This document shows positions 24,681-37,079 of a DNA stretch of 64,000 nucleotides, one piece after another. The stretch spans positions 58,271,740 through 58,335,739 of the forward strand of contig JAFMSR010000002.1 in assembly GCA_022818135.1 (NCBI GenBank). The letters are read 5' to 3'. The notes beneath the pieces were generated by a model. It worked only from the letters and a program-made list of their open reading frames with translations, made no database searches and was not told where the DNA came from. The DNA comes from Saxidomus purpurata. Lineage: Eukaryota > Mollusca > Bivalvia > Venerida > Veneridae. A program made the position numbers and the translations under genes. Within the stretch, counting starts at the first letter, position 1. Each line of letters begins with the position of its first letter.

Positions 24681-25640
24681 CCAAAAAAAATTGTGTATGC
24701 AATAAAGGCCACATTTTGCACTGAATTGGAAAACAGAATATTGATATAGGGTCAACAAGGTCCTCTTGTTATCTTTGCGAAAGGTGATGTGGGTATGGCA
24801 GGTGTTGCACTGGAAAGTCTGTTGTCTTTTACTCGAACAACTGTAATCCAGTTGCCACTCCTTAACAAAATGTCTGTCAAGCCTGATAACCAGGTGCATT
24901 GTATTCATCACTTCAGCACAGAGGTCTTTGAATTGTTGTATGCCACCTGAAAGAACTGTTGGCCTCTGTGGTAGATTGGTATGTTGCCTACTAGAAATCA
25001 CTCCTTACCATGATTGAGGTTCATGGGTCTTGCTTCTGATTATGTCTCTTTTTGGAAGAATATTGGCAGTCTAGACAGATAGTATGCCCATAAACTTGAT
25101 GACCAAGTTTACTGAACACTGTTTCTGCTAAATATGAACGGTTGTGCAGCCAATAAAAATCACACTTCAAATTCTTTACTGAACAAGACAGGAAAAGGTC
25201 ACTGATATCAGTTGTCAGACTTTACCGTGACACTCCAAAGACATTCAAGAATTTAAGCAAATTTGAGTAACTTGCATTATTACCATGCTAATGCAAAGAT
25301 TGCATAAAATTATGTAATCATTAGAACTTTGACCTTTCAGGGTAACCTTGGCTCTATTTATTACATCACTGAATCAATATTGTTGGCTCTATGCCATTCA
25401 GTTCTTGACTGCAGTATCATTAAATAAACACAATAGTGTAAGCTTTCTTGACCTTTGATCCACTCTGCTCTTACAATTCCAATCAAAGTTGACCAACATA
25501 TGACCTTGATTTTGGACTTTCACTACCCACTCACTGATAATCATTCATGTAAAAAATTGGGCTCTTTAATCGGGTTAAATCATGAAACAATAACTTAATG
25601 ATTTAACTTGATTATCATATCATTTCTTCTTCATCATATA
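24681..25640. other. Spacer
   Basis: No gene supported. Confidence 0.4.
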
Positions 25641-25952
25641 TACTCACCCAAAATGAAAACTTTACATGATTATAATTGGATTTACTATGCATGAAAAAGA
25701 AACACCATTACCTCACAATGCAGAGGGTGGAATTCAATCACGTGTAAGAATGTCAAAATTTATCTGTTGGGGAGTGAGTTTATAAAAGAAAATTAAAAAT
25801 CACAGGAGCTGAAAGATTTAAGGTCATAAATTCACCTATATATTCAATTCAAAGGGAGGTGATTTAAGAATTTGAATCTTTGGGAGTCTAAACTCTCGCT
25901 TCTGCATTGTGTTTTCATGATAAAAGTGTAAAGTTTTCATTTTGGTTGAGTA
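25641..25952. mobile_element. Tc1/mariner-type MITE
   Basis: A 312-bp element with inverted ends TACTCACCCAAAATGAAAAC / GTTTTCATTTTGGTTGAGTA (about 26 bp, one mismatch) and TA on both flanks. It has no coding capacity. Internal CACAATGCAGA and TCTGCATTGTG are also inverted. Confidence 0.75.
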
Positions 25953-26039
25953 TAGAACAAACAATGCAGCCTATAAAACAGTCCTATCACCTGCTGCATG
26001 AAGGAATTTTGAGAGAATAACCTTTGATGCCTTCGGATG

Positions 26040-26410
26040 ACATTCACCCAAAGTTGGAACAAATTATCTTCAAGAGACCAGTTTAGGAATTATGGAGCAG
26101 GCACGAAACAGCCAATGACCTTTAAGTGACCTTGATGGGGTGGAGTTGTGACATGGTATTGCATGTCTTCTTGAGGAGATGAACAATTGACCAAAATTAT
26201 ATGAAAACCCTTCAAAGAGTTTAGGAGGTATGGTACGGGCACAAAAAAAACCAATAACCAAAGAAGTATGGCTTCAAGCAGGCGAAGCTGGAACATGGAT
26301 TCTGCTCATGGTCTTGACCAGATGAACATTTGACCAAATTTTCAAGAAAATCCATAAGCGCATTAGGAGATACAGAGCAAACAGTAAGCCAAATGAAAAG
26401 ACCTACTTTT
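26040..26410. repeat. Tandem dispersed repeat
   Basis: About two and a half units of roughly 130-150 bp share phrases such as CATTTGACCAAA, TTTAGGAGGTATGG and TGACATGG. They resemble the repeat at 3480-3730. The overlapping minus-strand open frames here are by-products. Confidence 0.55.
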
Positions 26411-27277
26411 CTATTTTGCCAACAAACAACAGCCTATTCCTTTTTCACCTAAGTTCAGAATAAAGGAAGACTTGAGGTCATTCAGTTACAATTTTGACAT
26501 TCAAACATTTAGAAGAGAGACAATGTGCAGCATTATCTGACAGTCGTTTATACCCCCATCAATGCATCATGACTTGTTAATAATGAATTGTTGTAAGGTA
26601 GATAATAGGTAGATAATAGTTAACTGAACATCCACAGTTCAATGGTATAATGATTATGAATATGTAGCACAAACTGAAAATAATAAACTGGAAGTTGCTA
26701 ACATATTGATTTAATTACAGATGCTTTAGAGTGTGACCTGATTACACACAGAGGCTACCCCTATTTCTTGGATTATAATACAAATGTAACAAACACTTTT
26801 TACATGAATATGTTAATGAATTTCAAAGTTTTGAACAAGTGCATAATTCAATTACAAAATGAACAATTACACAAACTGCTACATAACACTTTAAACTTGT
26901 TGCATTCATCCATTCACCTAGGAATGCTTTTATCTATCATAAAGGCCAAAGTATCAAGTCTTTCACAAAAACAGCAAGATAATCCAGGAAGGTAATCCAG
27001 ATTTACTGCATACATGCATTTTTGCAAAGACTGTGAAGGTCATTGTGCACATAGTTTTATCACCATTTCTTCTAAGTAACTATTCCACTGGAGCTTACAC
27101 CGGAAGAATTCTAACATATCCTTTGTTCACTGTTTCTGTTAAGTGAATTATTCCATGTCAAAACTGGTCACTTAGCAGTCATTCCACGAAATTTCTGCTA
27201 CTGAACTGTTTCATCCACTTAGATAAAAGTTTTGTCATGAACAGCAAATTCTAACAGCCACTAAAATATCATCACAA
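26411..27277. other. Region downstream of MRPL12 (minus strand)
   Basis: It probably includes the MRPL12 3' UTR close to 27277. The plus-strand open frame 26768-26995 shows no similarity. Confidence 0.4.
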
Positions 27278-30200
27278 CTATTCCATGATAGTTTGAGCAC
27301 CAACTTTCTCAAGAGCTTTCATAAGTTCTTCAGCCTCTTCCTTCAGTAAATCAGCCTTGATTAAAGCTGGTACAGATTCAACAAACTTCTTCGCCTGAAA
27401 ATAACAAATATTACAAATTACAATAAAAAACTTCATTCCAATCATGCTGAATTAAAACATTTACACTATAAGCATTTTCTATGTGTTGTACTTTTGACTT
27501 TTGTGTTATATGAAGGACATGTTCCATGAAGTTTATATGTACTTTGCTATGGTCATTTGAAACATGTTTTACTAAACCTGGAGAGAGACGTTTTCCATAT
27601 GTTTTATTATAGACATTTTCCAAGTGTCTTCTATCAACTATTGACAAATTTATTTATTTCTTATACTAACTTATTTACTCTAGATTGTCAAACAAGTTCT
27701 TACAACTCCCAATTAATTGCTTTCATTCCAGATGGAATCAACCTATGTGCCATGGAATTAATACTAAATATGCTGCATGCCCACATATTCAAGTCTTATT
27801 TCTGGACAATAATATTTTGGACACATTTCAAAGATGTCGTTTTTTGGCATTATAATGAAACATTTTTAACTTCTTAAAGTGACTAAACCTACTAACAGTG
27901 AAATTAAAGTAAGAAAGTTACATGAACTACTGTATAGCCCTGCAAAACTGTATAACACTGTAGTATTCTATAGTACTACAATACTATATACAGTTAAACT
28001 TTGATAACTCGAAGTCGCCCAGGCCCAGTAATGCTCGAGTTTCAAGGGAAAATAAATCTACTGAAGGTTTTATTAATAAACTGTATTGATTTCCCCATCT
28101 AGTAAAGTTATCCTACATCTTAATTATGCAGTGGTCAGTTTTGTTAATGACATACCATATGTACTACATGTACATGTATGATGAATTTATTTTATGAAAA
28201 AAATCTGATGACTCGTTATAATAAAACACCTGTGACATTTTCAAAGAAAACAGTTTACAAATGTCATCTACCATACCCGTTGCAATATATTCCAGTCATT
28301 GAATTTTTTTTATATATTAAATTCTATTTCAAATTGTTTACATATGTAATGAATTATCAATATAATTTCTTCACACAAAACATGAAACTTGCATACTGAT
28401 GTTATCTTTTATTTCTGTCTCATTGAATCAAAATAACAAGTGGATTATGATGGAGACAATTGAAATGTGCGAATAACATTCCATACAGTTGAGCCACTAA
28501 ACGGACACTTGATCAGCTTAAAACAATCACTCATTGACAATAACAAAATCAGTTTTCTTCCTGATGTGTTTTAACACATAGATGCGTCTGCGTCAGCTAA
28601 AGTGTGAAAGATTTATTTAATCAAAGTTGCTGCTGGTAAATTAGTAAGGAAACTGCCCTGCAGGACCGCAGGTGTTCCTCAAGCTATCAAGTTACAGATG
28701 CTGGAGTTATCATTGGTGATGTGTAGTTTAATGTAACATTGGTAATATCTAGAGCATCTAAGGACATTAAAAATTTGCTACTTGCATTGACTGACCCCTA
28801 ACTGATAAAGAATGTGTATCTAGGGTTTTATCTACTTGAGAACATTGAAGAAACATTTTACCTGTACAAGGTTAGTGTCTGGTATAAGAGTTTTAACTTG
28901 TTTAATTACTGCAATTTTTTTATCTGCAGCAAAGCCTGTAAGTTTAACGCTGAATGTGGTCTTCTTTGGGGCTACTTCTGCAACTTCCTCTTCCTCCTGA
29001 AATCAAGTAAATAACTTTGTGAGACATTTGTTATACGTGTGAAAGACAGTCAATGAATTTATGTAACAGCTATTCAATACATGGGTGAAAATGTACTTAA
29101 TTTGTGACAAGGTTGTAAATCTGTGAAATTGAACTAGTGACACATGCTAACATGTGAAACTAGAGCTATTACTGTTCTGTTTAAATACTCCTGCAAAGGC
29201 ACTTTGTCACTGATAATAGAACTATTTATAGTTGGCTATGGTGGTGTGGTATGTCATAAAATTTCAGAAGTAGGTCAAAAGGTCATGATCAAAGTCAGCC
29301 AATGACAATTTTGTAAAAGTCAAAATTTCACGAGTGTTCCTTCAAAAACAAAGAAGTGTCAAAAGGTCAAGATCAATGTCACCAACCCGTAGACCTAATT
29401 TTTGACACCGTACTACTGAGTTTCAATCTTGACCTGGAGTTTATAATGATAAACATGCTGACCAATTTTCAACATGCTGACCAATTTTCAAGATGACTTG
29501 GTATCAAATGTGGCCTCAAAAGTGTTCACAAGGGTTTTTCTATGATTCAACCTGGTGTCTAAGTTTTTGTCCCCATGTCATCTAGTTCCAAATTTGACCA
29601 AGAGTTCATCAAAACAAAATTTCTGGCTAACTTTCATGATGATCGAGTACAAAATGGTTTTTCTTTCATCTGACCCAGTGACCTAATTTTTTACCCCACA
29701 TGCTCAAGTTTGAACTCGTCCTAGAGTTCATAGAGAAAACTTTTATAATATTCATGATGATTGGGGGGTCAGATGTAGCCTCTGGAGTGTTCATAATGTA
29801 TTTCTATTTGGCCTAGTGTCCTAGTTTTTGACCCCACCTGACCCAGTTTCAAAGTTTACCTAAAAGTGATAAAAAAGACATTCTGACTAATGTTCTAGAC
29901 AAATGGGTATGTGGATGTGAAATGTGGATTCTAGAGTGTTCACAAGGTCTTTTAGCTTACATAGCACATAGTGCCAGGGTGAACTATTGGATCCCTCAGC
30001 ATCCGGGTCTGTCATACATCCATTCACTTTTTCCTTTAAACTACCTCTCCTCTGAAACCACTGGGCCAATATTGATGAAACTTTGCAGGGATGTTCCCTG
30101 CATGAGGCTCTATCAAAGCTGTTCAAATAATTCCATTGCATGCAGAACTTTGGTTGCCATGGCAACTGAAGGAAAAACTGGAAAGCACAGGGCTTAGATA

Positions 30201-31279
30201 TTTGGCATGCAGCATTGTCTAGTAGACCTCTACCAAGATTATTCAAATTCTGACCCCCGACTAAAAACTGACCCTACCTGGGGGTCACTTGATTTTACAT
30301 ACGATTATAGATGGAAAAACTTTAAAAATCTTCTCTGAAACCACTAGGTCTAGACCAAAGATATTTAGCATGTAGCATTGCCTAGTGAACTTCTACCAAG
30401 ATTGTTCAAATTATTACCCCTAGGTCAAAATTGATTTTACATAGGTTCATATAGGAAAACTTAAGAAAAATTCTTCTCTGAAGTCATGTGAGGGATATCG
30501 GGCAATCTTTGCCCTCTTGTCTTACCCCTTTAACTTGTGTCCCCATTGGTGCTGCACCCATAGCCATAACTGGTGCATCTTGAATCTTTAATGTTTTCTG
30601 AAAAAAAAAAACCACAATGAACTTGCTACTGATTAAAACCAAAATCAACTGACAAGTGTTTTCTATGTTATCAAAATATATGAGCATTTAAATCTACGAT
30701 AGCATAATTTATTAAAATGCATTGCCAATATGTACTATTTCAAGTAACTTAGTTATATTATTGCAAGATGTGTATTTTGAGGATGGAGGGTACTGTTTAT
30801 CAACTAGTTTTGGACCGATACTGTGTCACATCTTAATTTTAAACATATTGATGCCCAAAAATAATAAAATTATTATAGGTGTGGTAACATGCTGTAAAAA
30901 ATTTATGTACATGTACATTTTAAAAAAATTATTGTACGAGCGTTTTTCTCCAACAATGGAAAGTGACAGAATATGTTTCAGATTACCAAGCATTACAGTT
31001 GGTAGTATCGAAGCATATAAATAGGTTTGACATGGTTACCAAAACCACAAGGTTAATCTATTTGTGTGTAATGAAACAGAAATACTTACTTTCAATAATT
31101 CGTTTAAATCTGCTACTTCTAATAATGTTAGCTGACTTATATCATTTACAATGTCTTGTACTTTAGGTGAGTATTGTTTGTCTTCATCTTGATTTGGAAG
31201 AGGAAGTGGTTCAGTGCTGTAATATCGTTGAACTGACCCAAAACTTCTAGCTGTTTTATGAAGCACTGACTGATGAAAT
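27278..31279 (-). CDS. MRPL12: Mitochondrial ribosomal protein L12 (bL12m), start exon not found
   Basis: This is a stalk protein of the large mitoribosomal subunit, bL12 family. Four minus-strand exons are clear: 31090-31279, 30526-30597, 28862-28996 and 27278-27394. All borders are AG/GT and phases agree. The first recovered exon carries the leader tail (FHQSVLHKTARSFGSV, Arg/Ser/His-rich, consistent with a mitochondrial targeting peptide) and the N-terminal dimerisation helix with LTLLEVADLNELLK. Exon 30526-30597 (KTLKIQDAPVMAMGA) is the hinge. The last two encode the C-terminal L7/L12 fold (FSVKLTGF, NLVQAKKFVESVP, ALEKVGAQTIME, stop). The recovered part is 170 aa, against 198 for the human precursor. 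Exon phase requires an upstream exon supplying the ATG; it was not identified between 31280 and the LTR at 31869 and may lie beyond the retrotransposon. Confidence 0.93.
27982..28060. repeat. Tigger/pogo-like terminal fragment in MRPL12 intron
   Basis: TACAGTTAAACTTTGATAAC followed by CTCGAAG is a Tigger-type end preceded by TA, similar to the element at 9553. The matching right end was not found, so this is probably a truncated relic. Confidence 0.5.
29370..29960. repeat. ~145-bp tandem repeat in MRPL12 intron
   Basis: About four diverged units share phrases such as GACCTAATTTTTGACCCC, GACCCAGTTTCAA and GTGTTCACAAGGTTTTTC. This is a familiar bivalve intronic repeat type. It runs into a second dispersed repeat at 29953-30200 (TGCCAGGGTGAACTATTGG). 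Confidence 0.75.
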
Positions 31280-31868
31280 CTGAAAAGAAACACTTACTAA
31301 TTATGAATTGTTACATGTATGTATTACTGAAAACATAAATAAATCTCAAGCAGTATACACACTAAATACTTTCATACAATATCCTTCATAAACATCCCAC
31401 AAAGGGTTTAGGTAATATGAAGTGAGCAAAAATGTCACAGACAGACGGACACCACTAATGCAAGCTAATATGATACACATATTTCAGAAACAACGTACTG
31501 GATTGATTTGAAACTTCATTGATGTCATCAATGACAGGGGTGTTAGATAACTCTTGTATTATTAAATTCATTGCATGGCCCTTGTTTGACTACGAAAATC
31601 TGGTAAATGTTTTGTATGCAATGTCATGCATGCATATCAGTAACCACTTATGGGACTGATAAAAAACTTCAATACAGTCCTTAGGGGTATCAAACAATCA
31701 GTTAGATAACTCCTGACTGAATTATTTACACAATTATAGGGATGGCAACAAGTACCAAATTTGAAATTCGAGTTCTGATCGACATAAAATAGATCAATTG
31801 ACAATCTTTGACTTTGTTTTAAACCCGTACCGTTTGAAATACTTGAAAGCGGACAATTTTGACATGTG
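31280..31868. other. Non-coding sequence upstream of the first recovered MRPL12 exon
   Basis: This is intron or upstream flank of MRPL12. No start exon was recognised. Confidence 0.4.
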
Positions 31869-32261
31869 TGACATGTTTTACATTTTGTTTACTAGAGACC
31901 GTATTTATGCAGAAGGACCCCTGCGTCTGTAATTTAGTAGTCGTGTGCCTATTTAATATTCCGGCTAGAGTTGTCGCCCTTTATTCAGTATCCACCATTT
32001 GCACATGGAGAACCGCGTTCTCGAAAGCTTACAAATCTAGTCTTTATTATGGCCCCATGGCGTAAGTTTGATTTTTTATGATGCATTGATTAGATTTCTT
32101 TAGTAAAGTATTCTTGATATCTACGAAAGTAATTGATAGGGGGCTATATCGCCGATTTTCCCAATGACGTGAATAATAGCCGTACCAATACCGTACTTCA
32201 ACCGTATGTGTATTTAGGTGTTAACCTACTAAATTGTCGTTCCTGTGTATAACACCATATT
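31869..32261 (+). repeat. Left LTR of the BEL/Pao element (part shared with the right LTR)
   Basis: 393 bp starting TGACATGTTTTAC, matched by 37080-37483. The LTR may continue to about 32440; that part cannot be tested because the right LTR is cut at the equivalent position. No primer-binding site was recognised with confidence. Confidence 0.85.
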
Positions 32262-32452
32262 GATAGTACTACATCACAAAGTCACTATTGTTAAAGTAAT
32301 TTTCCTTCATCAATATGTTCTATGTTATCTAGTCAGTGGATATTGTTTAGGTTGTACTAAGGAGTGTTTATTTTTGTACTTGCAGCTTTTTACTACTTTC
32401 AAAGAGAATAAATTTACAGAACTTTACAGTAAAAAGACCTGGTATACATAGA

Positions 32453-33800
32453 GGATGGCTAGCCCAACACACAGCGAGCACCGTGTTAAGACCTTAACAG
32501 ATCTTAACAGATAAGGGCCTAGAACGGTATCAACAACAAGCTGATAAACAGGCAACTAAACTAATTCAGTCTAGGAAATCGATTGAACAGTTGATAATTT
32601 CATTTCAAACAAATGAACATGATGAAGAAACAGTGATTGAAGTCAGACAAAAACTCAATACCGGTAAATGCTTTAGTGATTAATGTTACCTTAGTAGTAC
32701 TACAGATTTAGATTCATACATAGCAAAACCAAATTTGAATCCAGATGCAAAACCATTTCTACATTTGGAAATCAAGCTTTTGCTCAATTATCAAAGAACT
32801 GGACGCAACGCCAGCAGAAGAGTTTGATTTGTTAATTAAATACTTGGGTCAAGAGGCACGCTGTAAGTCTACGAACGTCAAATGCTGACAACCAAGAGAA
32901 TGGCTTGGAACGTTTGTGGGACAGACTGTATGAATGGTATGGGTCTCCAGAAAAGATGGAGTCTGCTTTAAAGAAGAAACTCGATAAGTTTCCGAGGTTA
33001 ACTGGACGTGACCATCAGCGACTGTTCGATTTGTCAGACATTCTTGGAGAGATAGAGTCAGTTAAGCAGAATCCCAAATATGCAACATTACTAAGTTACT
33101 TTGATTCCTCAACAGGAGTACTACCCATTGTGAACAAACTTCCAAGTCACCTACAAAGCAAATGGATGAACAGAGCCATGACTTACAAGAAAGTGCATAG
33201 TGTGTATTTCCCTCCATTTGCAGAGTTTTGTGAGTTCATAAGAGAGATGAGTACAATGTACAATGATCCTGGTTTATCATATACTGTATCAAATGACCGA
33301 CATCATGACAAACAGGGCTTTGATAGTAGACGCACAAATAGCTACAGACAAGAACGTGTAAATGTACGTAAGACTTTTGTCCAAAAGTTTGATACCTGTC
33401 CGATACATCATGGTCTCAACCATAGCCTCAACCAATGTAGAACTTTCAAGAGTAAGTCGGTAACAGAAAGAAAAAAGTATCTTCGTGAAAATAACATTTG
33501 CTATAAGTGCTGTAATTCTAATGCGCATACATATAATACATGTCCCTCTTCAATAAGTTGTGATGAATGTGGTAGTGACCGTCACCCGGCAGCACTACAT
33601 TACTTTCAACAAGCTCCAAGTTCGCCAGCCTCGAAACAGCAAGGCAGGGAGGGACCTGCACCAAGAAATATTCAGCGCGACAGAGAACCCGCTCCACGAC
33701 AAGGGACAAGTGTAAGAGACTGTTCAGAGCAGGTTTCGAACATGTGTACTAGTGTTTGCGGTATAGGTTTCTCAGGTAGATCGTGCTCTAAGACAGTTTT
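32453..33800 (+). pseudogene. BEL/Pao gag remnant
   Basis: The reading starts MASPTHSEH at 32453 and soon breaks: CTTAACAGAT is tandemly duplicated (about 32491-32512), shifting the frame. Homology continues (GLERYQQQADKQATKLIQS), is poor at 32700-32900, then is intact at 32905-33909: DUF1759-like RLYEWYGSPEKMESALKKKL and KLPSHLQSKWMNRAM, followed by Cys/His knuckles CPIHHGLNHSLNQC, CYKCCNSNAHTYNTC and CDECGSDRHPAALH. Retrotransposon gag proteins bind RNA and form particles. This copy is broken. Confidence 0.9.
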
Positions 33801-34262
33801 AGTGAAGGTATACCCGATGGCGAAGAAGGAAAAGCGAAGACCGTGTATTGCATTCTTGACGATCAGAGCAATTGAACATTATGCCGTCCAGAATTATTCA
33901 GTCTATTAGATATTTCGTCAGGGACGAATGAACAGTATACACTTGTATCTTGTGCGGGTAGCCATCCGACGCAAGGGAGGTGCGTCAGAGGGTTAACTGT
34001 CTCGGCAATGGACAGCAGTTTTAGTTTGTTATTACCAAGTGTTCTCGAATGTACACAAATACCTGACACTCGTTCAGAGATACCCACACCAGAAGTGACG
34101 AAACATCACGCTCATTTACGGGATGTTCCTGTTCCTCCAATCGATTATGATTCAGACATACTTCTACTTATCGGTCATGATATTCCTGAAGCACATCACG
34201 TCTTTGATCAGCGGATAGGTCCGCCAAATTTTCCATTCGGTATGTCTAGGGAATGCACATAG
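33730..34262 (+). pseudogene. BEL/Pao protease region (DUF1758-like)
   Basis: It follows gag. The aspartic-protease-type ILDDQSN motif is present near 33850-33870, but in a different frame from the upstream gag, so a frameshift lies between. The frame 34008-34262 (MDSSFSLLLPSVLECTQIPD) and DSDILLLIGHDIPEAH (34146-34195) fits the region between protease and RT. Confidence 0.7.
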
Positions 34263-34272
34263 GCAAGAAAGG

Positions 34273-34888
34273 GTGAATGTCTTAAAAACACATGTCATGA
34301 ACAATGGAAGGTCTACAGTTTTCCCACCATGTGACAGTAAGCTGACTGTAAAGAGTTACAGCTATGATGTAAACCTTGATACTGACATGTTTTGTCAGAC
34401 TGACCATTACAACAAACTTGGACTTTCAATAGAAGACAAGGCTTTTCTAGAAATGATGGACGAAAACTTCATCAAGGATAAATCATCCGGTAAATGGTCA
34501 GCACCACTGCCTTTCCGGTCGCCACGTCCCAGGTTACCTAATAATAAGTCGCAAGCTCTAAAGAGAGCTCATGTCTTAGATGCTAGTTTGAGAAGAAACT
34601 TACTGAAACAGCAGCATTTCGTGGAATTTATGGAAAAAATCATAGAGAATGGTCATGCTGAAGTGGAAAATCCAAAGTTGCTCCAAAACATGGCCACACC
34701 ATTCCAAGGCTGGAGCTTTGCGCAGCAGTTCTAGCGGTAGAGATAGCAGAGGTGGTTTCCGGAGAGTTGTCTATTTCGAGTGATCGTATTTTCTTTTATA
34801 CAGACAGCAGAGTCGTTCTTGGTTACCTGACGAACAAAACTCGAAGGTTCTACATTTATGTAGCAAATAGGGTTAGCAGGATACTGAA
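34273..34888 (+). pseudogene. BEL/Pao RT N-terminal region fused by deletion to RNase H
   Basis: 34273-34680 encodes the segment before the RT palm (LGLSIEDKAFLEMMDENF, SGKWSAPLPFRSPRPRLPNN). Sequence then jumps to the RNase H region (LELCAAVLAVEIAEV, FYTDSRVVLGYL) by about 34710, so the RT palm with its catalytic YxDD is absent. The junction near 34690 also shifts frame. The element cannot reverse-transcribe on its own. Confidence 0.85.
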
Positions 34889-35185
34889 ACAAAAATAATA
34901 TCAAACAGGGAATGCCACATACCAAAAACGCAGCCTCCCCAAAACGAGCCCCATAGCACCCAGAAGTGCACACCACCAACCCACACACACACACACACAC
35001 ACAACACACACGCACACACAATCATGTACACACACAAACATACACTACCAACACACACTAGCATACAAAGCAAACACACGAGGACAAAACGAACAATTAA
35101 AGGAACACAGTGGGGCACCGCCTTGGAACGGTCAGTGGCAAAAACACCACTGGGGAGCTTAAACCGGTTTATGGTTTTCAACTTC
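34889..35185 (-). mobile_element. Retroposon insertion (5'-variable, constant 3' end)
   Basis: Inserted between RNase H (VANRVSRILK, ending about 34888) and the following BEL sequence (QWSCVETENNPADHGTR, from about 35190). Read on the minus strand it runs from about AAACCGGTTTAAGCTCC through a TG/GTGT-rich stretch to GGCATTCCCTGTTTGATATT and a TTTTTGTTT tail. The same 3' part occurs at 51272-51416 and 47103-47137 with different 5' truncations. SINE- or LINE-like retroposition is inferred. The overlapping open frames 34731-35317 are by-products. Confidence 0.7.
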
Positions 35186-36909
35186 AGACCAGTGGAGTTG
35201 TGTAGAGACAGAGAACAATCCAGCAGATCACGGAACACGATACACAAATCCTACAGTACTTGGTCAATGTTCATGGCTTTCAGGAAAACCATTTTTGACA
35301 ACACCTCAAAAAACTGACGACATAAAGATTTTCCTCTCATTTACCCAGACAATGATGTTGAAGTACGTCCAGATGTAAGGGCGATAAAAACCACGACAGA
35401 ACCTAAGCGCTAGTTGTGAACTAAACATTTTTTGAAATTTTCAAGTTGGAGGAAAATGTTAACAGCAATATCTCTTCTTGTCCACATTGCTAGAAGTTTT
35501 GAGAATATGACAGATGGTATGTGTAGACTATAGCATTGGTGTAAGGCGTTCAAGACAGTGGAGTCTCAGAAGAGTGCTAAGCATTTCATAATTCATCAAG
35601 TGCAGCAAGAAGTTTATGCAAGAGAACTTCAGTACCTAAAGGAAAACAAACCAATACCAAAGGACAGCAGTGTCTTTACCCCCTCTCCATTCTTAGATGA
35701 TCAAGGAATCTTACGAGCTGGCGGTAGACTGAGAAAATCCCATTTGTCGATTGATGAGAAAAATCCAATTTTGTTACCCGGTCATTGTCACATAGCGCTG
35801 TTACTCATTCGCCATTATCACGAATCGGTGCATCATCAAGGCAGACATCTTACAGAAGGTGCTTTGAGGGCTGCTGGATTTTGGCTAACAGGAGGGAAAC
35901 GTCTCATTTCTCATCTGATTCACAAGTGTGTTACTTGTCGAAAGTTATGAGGAAAGCTGTCAGAACAAAGGATGTCAGACTTGCCGGTAGATCGCCTAAC
36001 ACCTGCTCCACCATTCACTTTTGTTGGGGTTGATGCGTTCGGACCTTGGAACATTGTCAGTCGACGAACTAGGGGAGGTGTAGCATCAGCCAAACATTGG
36101 GCAGTTTTATTTGTATGTCAAAGTACGAGAGCTGTACATTTTCGTTCATAAACGCTCTTAGAAGGTTTTATGCCATAAGGGGTAAAGTACAGGAATTCCG
36201 TTCTGATAGAGGCCCAAATTTCGTCGGTGCGACGGGCAGTCTGGAGATCGATGCAATTAATGTAGAGGACGGTCCAGTGAAAGATTTCTTGTATGATTCC
36301 GGTACGATCTGGAAGTTTAATATGCCACACTCATCCCACATGGGAGGCTCATGGGAGCGAATGATTGGGACGACGAGGCGTATTCTCGACGCTATTCTCT
36401 TAGAGTCAAGGAATAAGCAATTGATGCATGAAGTGCTATTAACCTTTTTGGCAGAAGTATCTAGCATCGTTAACTCAAGGCCGATTGTTCCAGTGTCTTC
36501 AGATTCAGAAAATCCATTCATACTGACACCGTCAGTCTTACTGACACAGAAGATAGCCGAGAGCACCATAGAAAGTTATCAGCACTTGGACGTCAAAGAC
36601 ATGTACAGGTCACAGTGGAAATTTGTGCAGGTTTTGGCGGATACATTTTGGAAGCGTTGGCGACAGGAGTATTTGCAAACTTTGCAGCAATGCAGAATTT
36701 GGCAGAACCAGGTACCTAACTTCAAAACTGGGGACATTGTACTTGTGCGTGAGAAATCGGTTTCTCGTAACGAATGGCCCATCGGAATAATTTCACGTGT
36801 TTTTGAAAGTGATGACAATTTAGTTAGGAAAGTTGAAATAAAGGTAAACCAGTGTGGAAAGCAAACAAGTTACATTCGACCAATAATAGAGCTGGTGAAA
36901 CTACTTTAA
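35186..36909 (+). pseudogene. BEL/Pao integrase region
   Basis: NNPADHGTR, then PFLTTPQKTDD and YPDNDVEVRPDVRAIKTTTE lead into the integrase. 35558-35950 holds the HHCC zinc-binding domain (HYHESVHHQGRH ... HKCVTCRKL). The frame breaks at 35947. FVGVDAFGPW (about 36018-36050) carries the first catalytic Asp; 36097-36909 carries SDRGPNFVGA (second Asp), HMGGSWERMI (Glu) and the C-terminal domain (KTGDIVLVREKSVSRNEWPIG). Integrase inserts the cDNA copy. It is broken by at least two frameshifts. Confidence 0.9.
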
Positions 36910-37067
36910 ATGATCATTGTCTTGAAGACAGACTGAACTGTGTTTTCAAGGAAAATGCTTCTGATTTCAGTGAAATATGACAGACTTTAAGATATTTAAA
37001 GTGATAAATATGTACATTTATTTGATATAAAAGACTGGTTAGGTTTGAAGTGATATATTTTCATATA

Positions 37068-37079
37068 TCAGACAGGGAG
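37068..37079 (+). promoter_or_regulatory. Polypurine tract of the BEL/Pao element
   Basis: CAGACAGGGAG directly precedes the right LTR start TGTCATG, the usual position for plus-strand priming. Confidence 0.6.

Noticed and set aside
31280..31293. Start of MRPL12 at 31293
   Set aside because: The codon there is GTG and the next bases form a polypyrimidine tract and AG acceptor, so it is intron, not a start.
34731..35317. Val/Cys-rich and His/Thr-rich open frames on both strands
   Set aside because: They read the CA/TG-rich retroposon insertion and adjoining BEL sequence in wrong frames.
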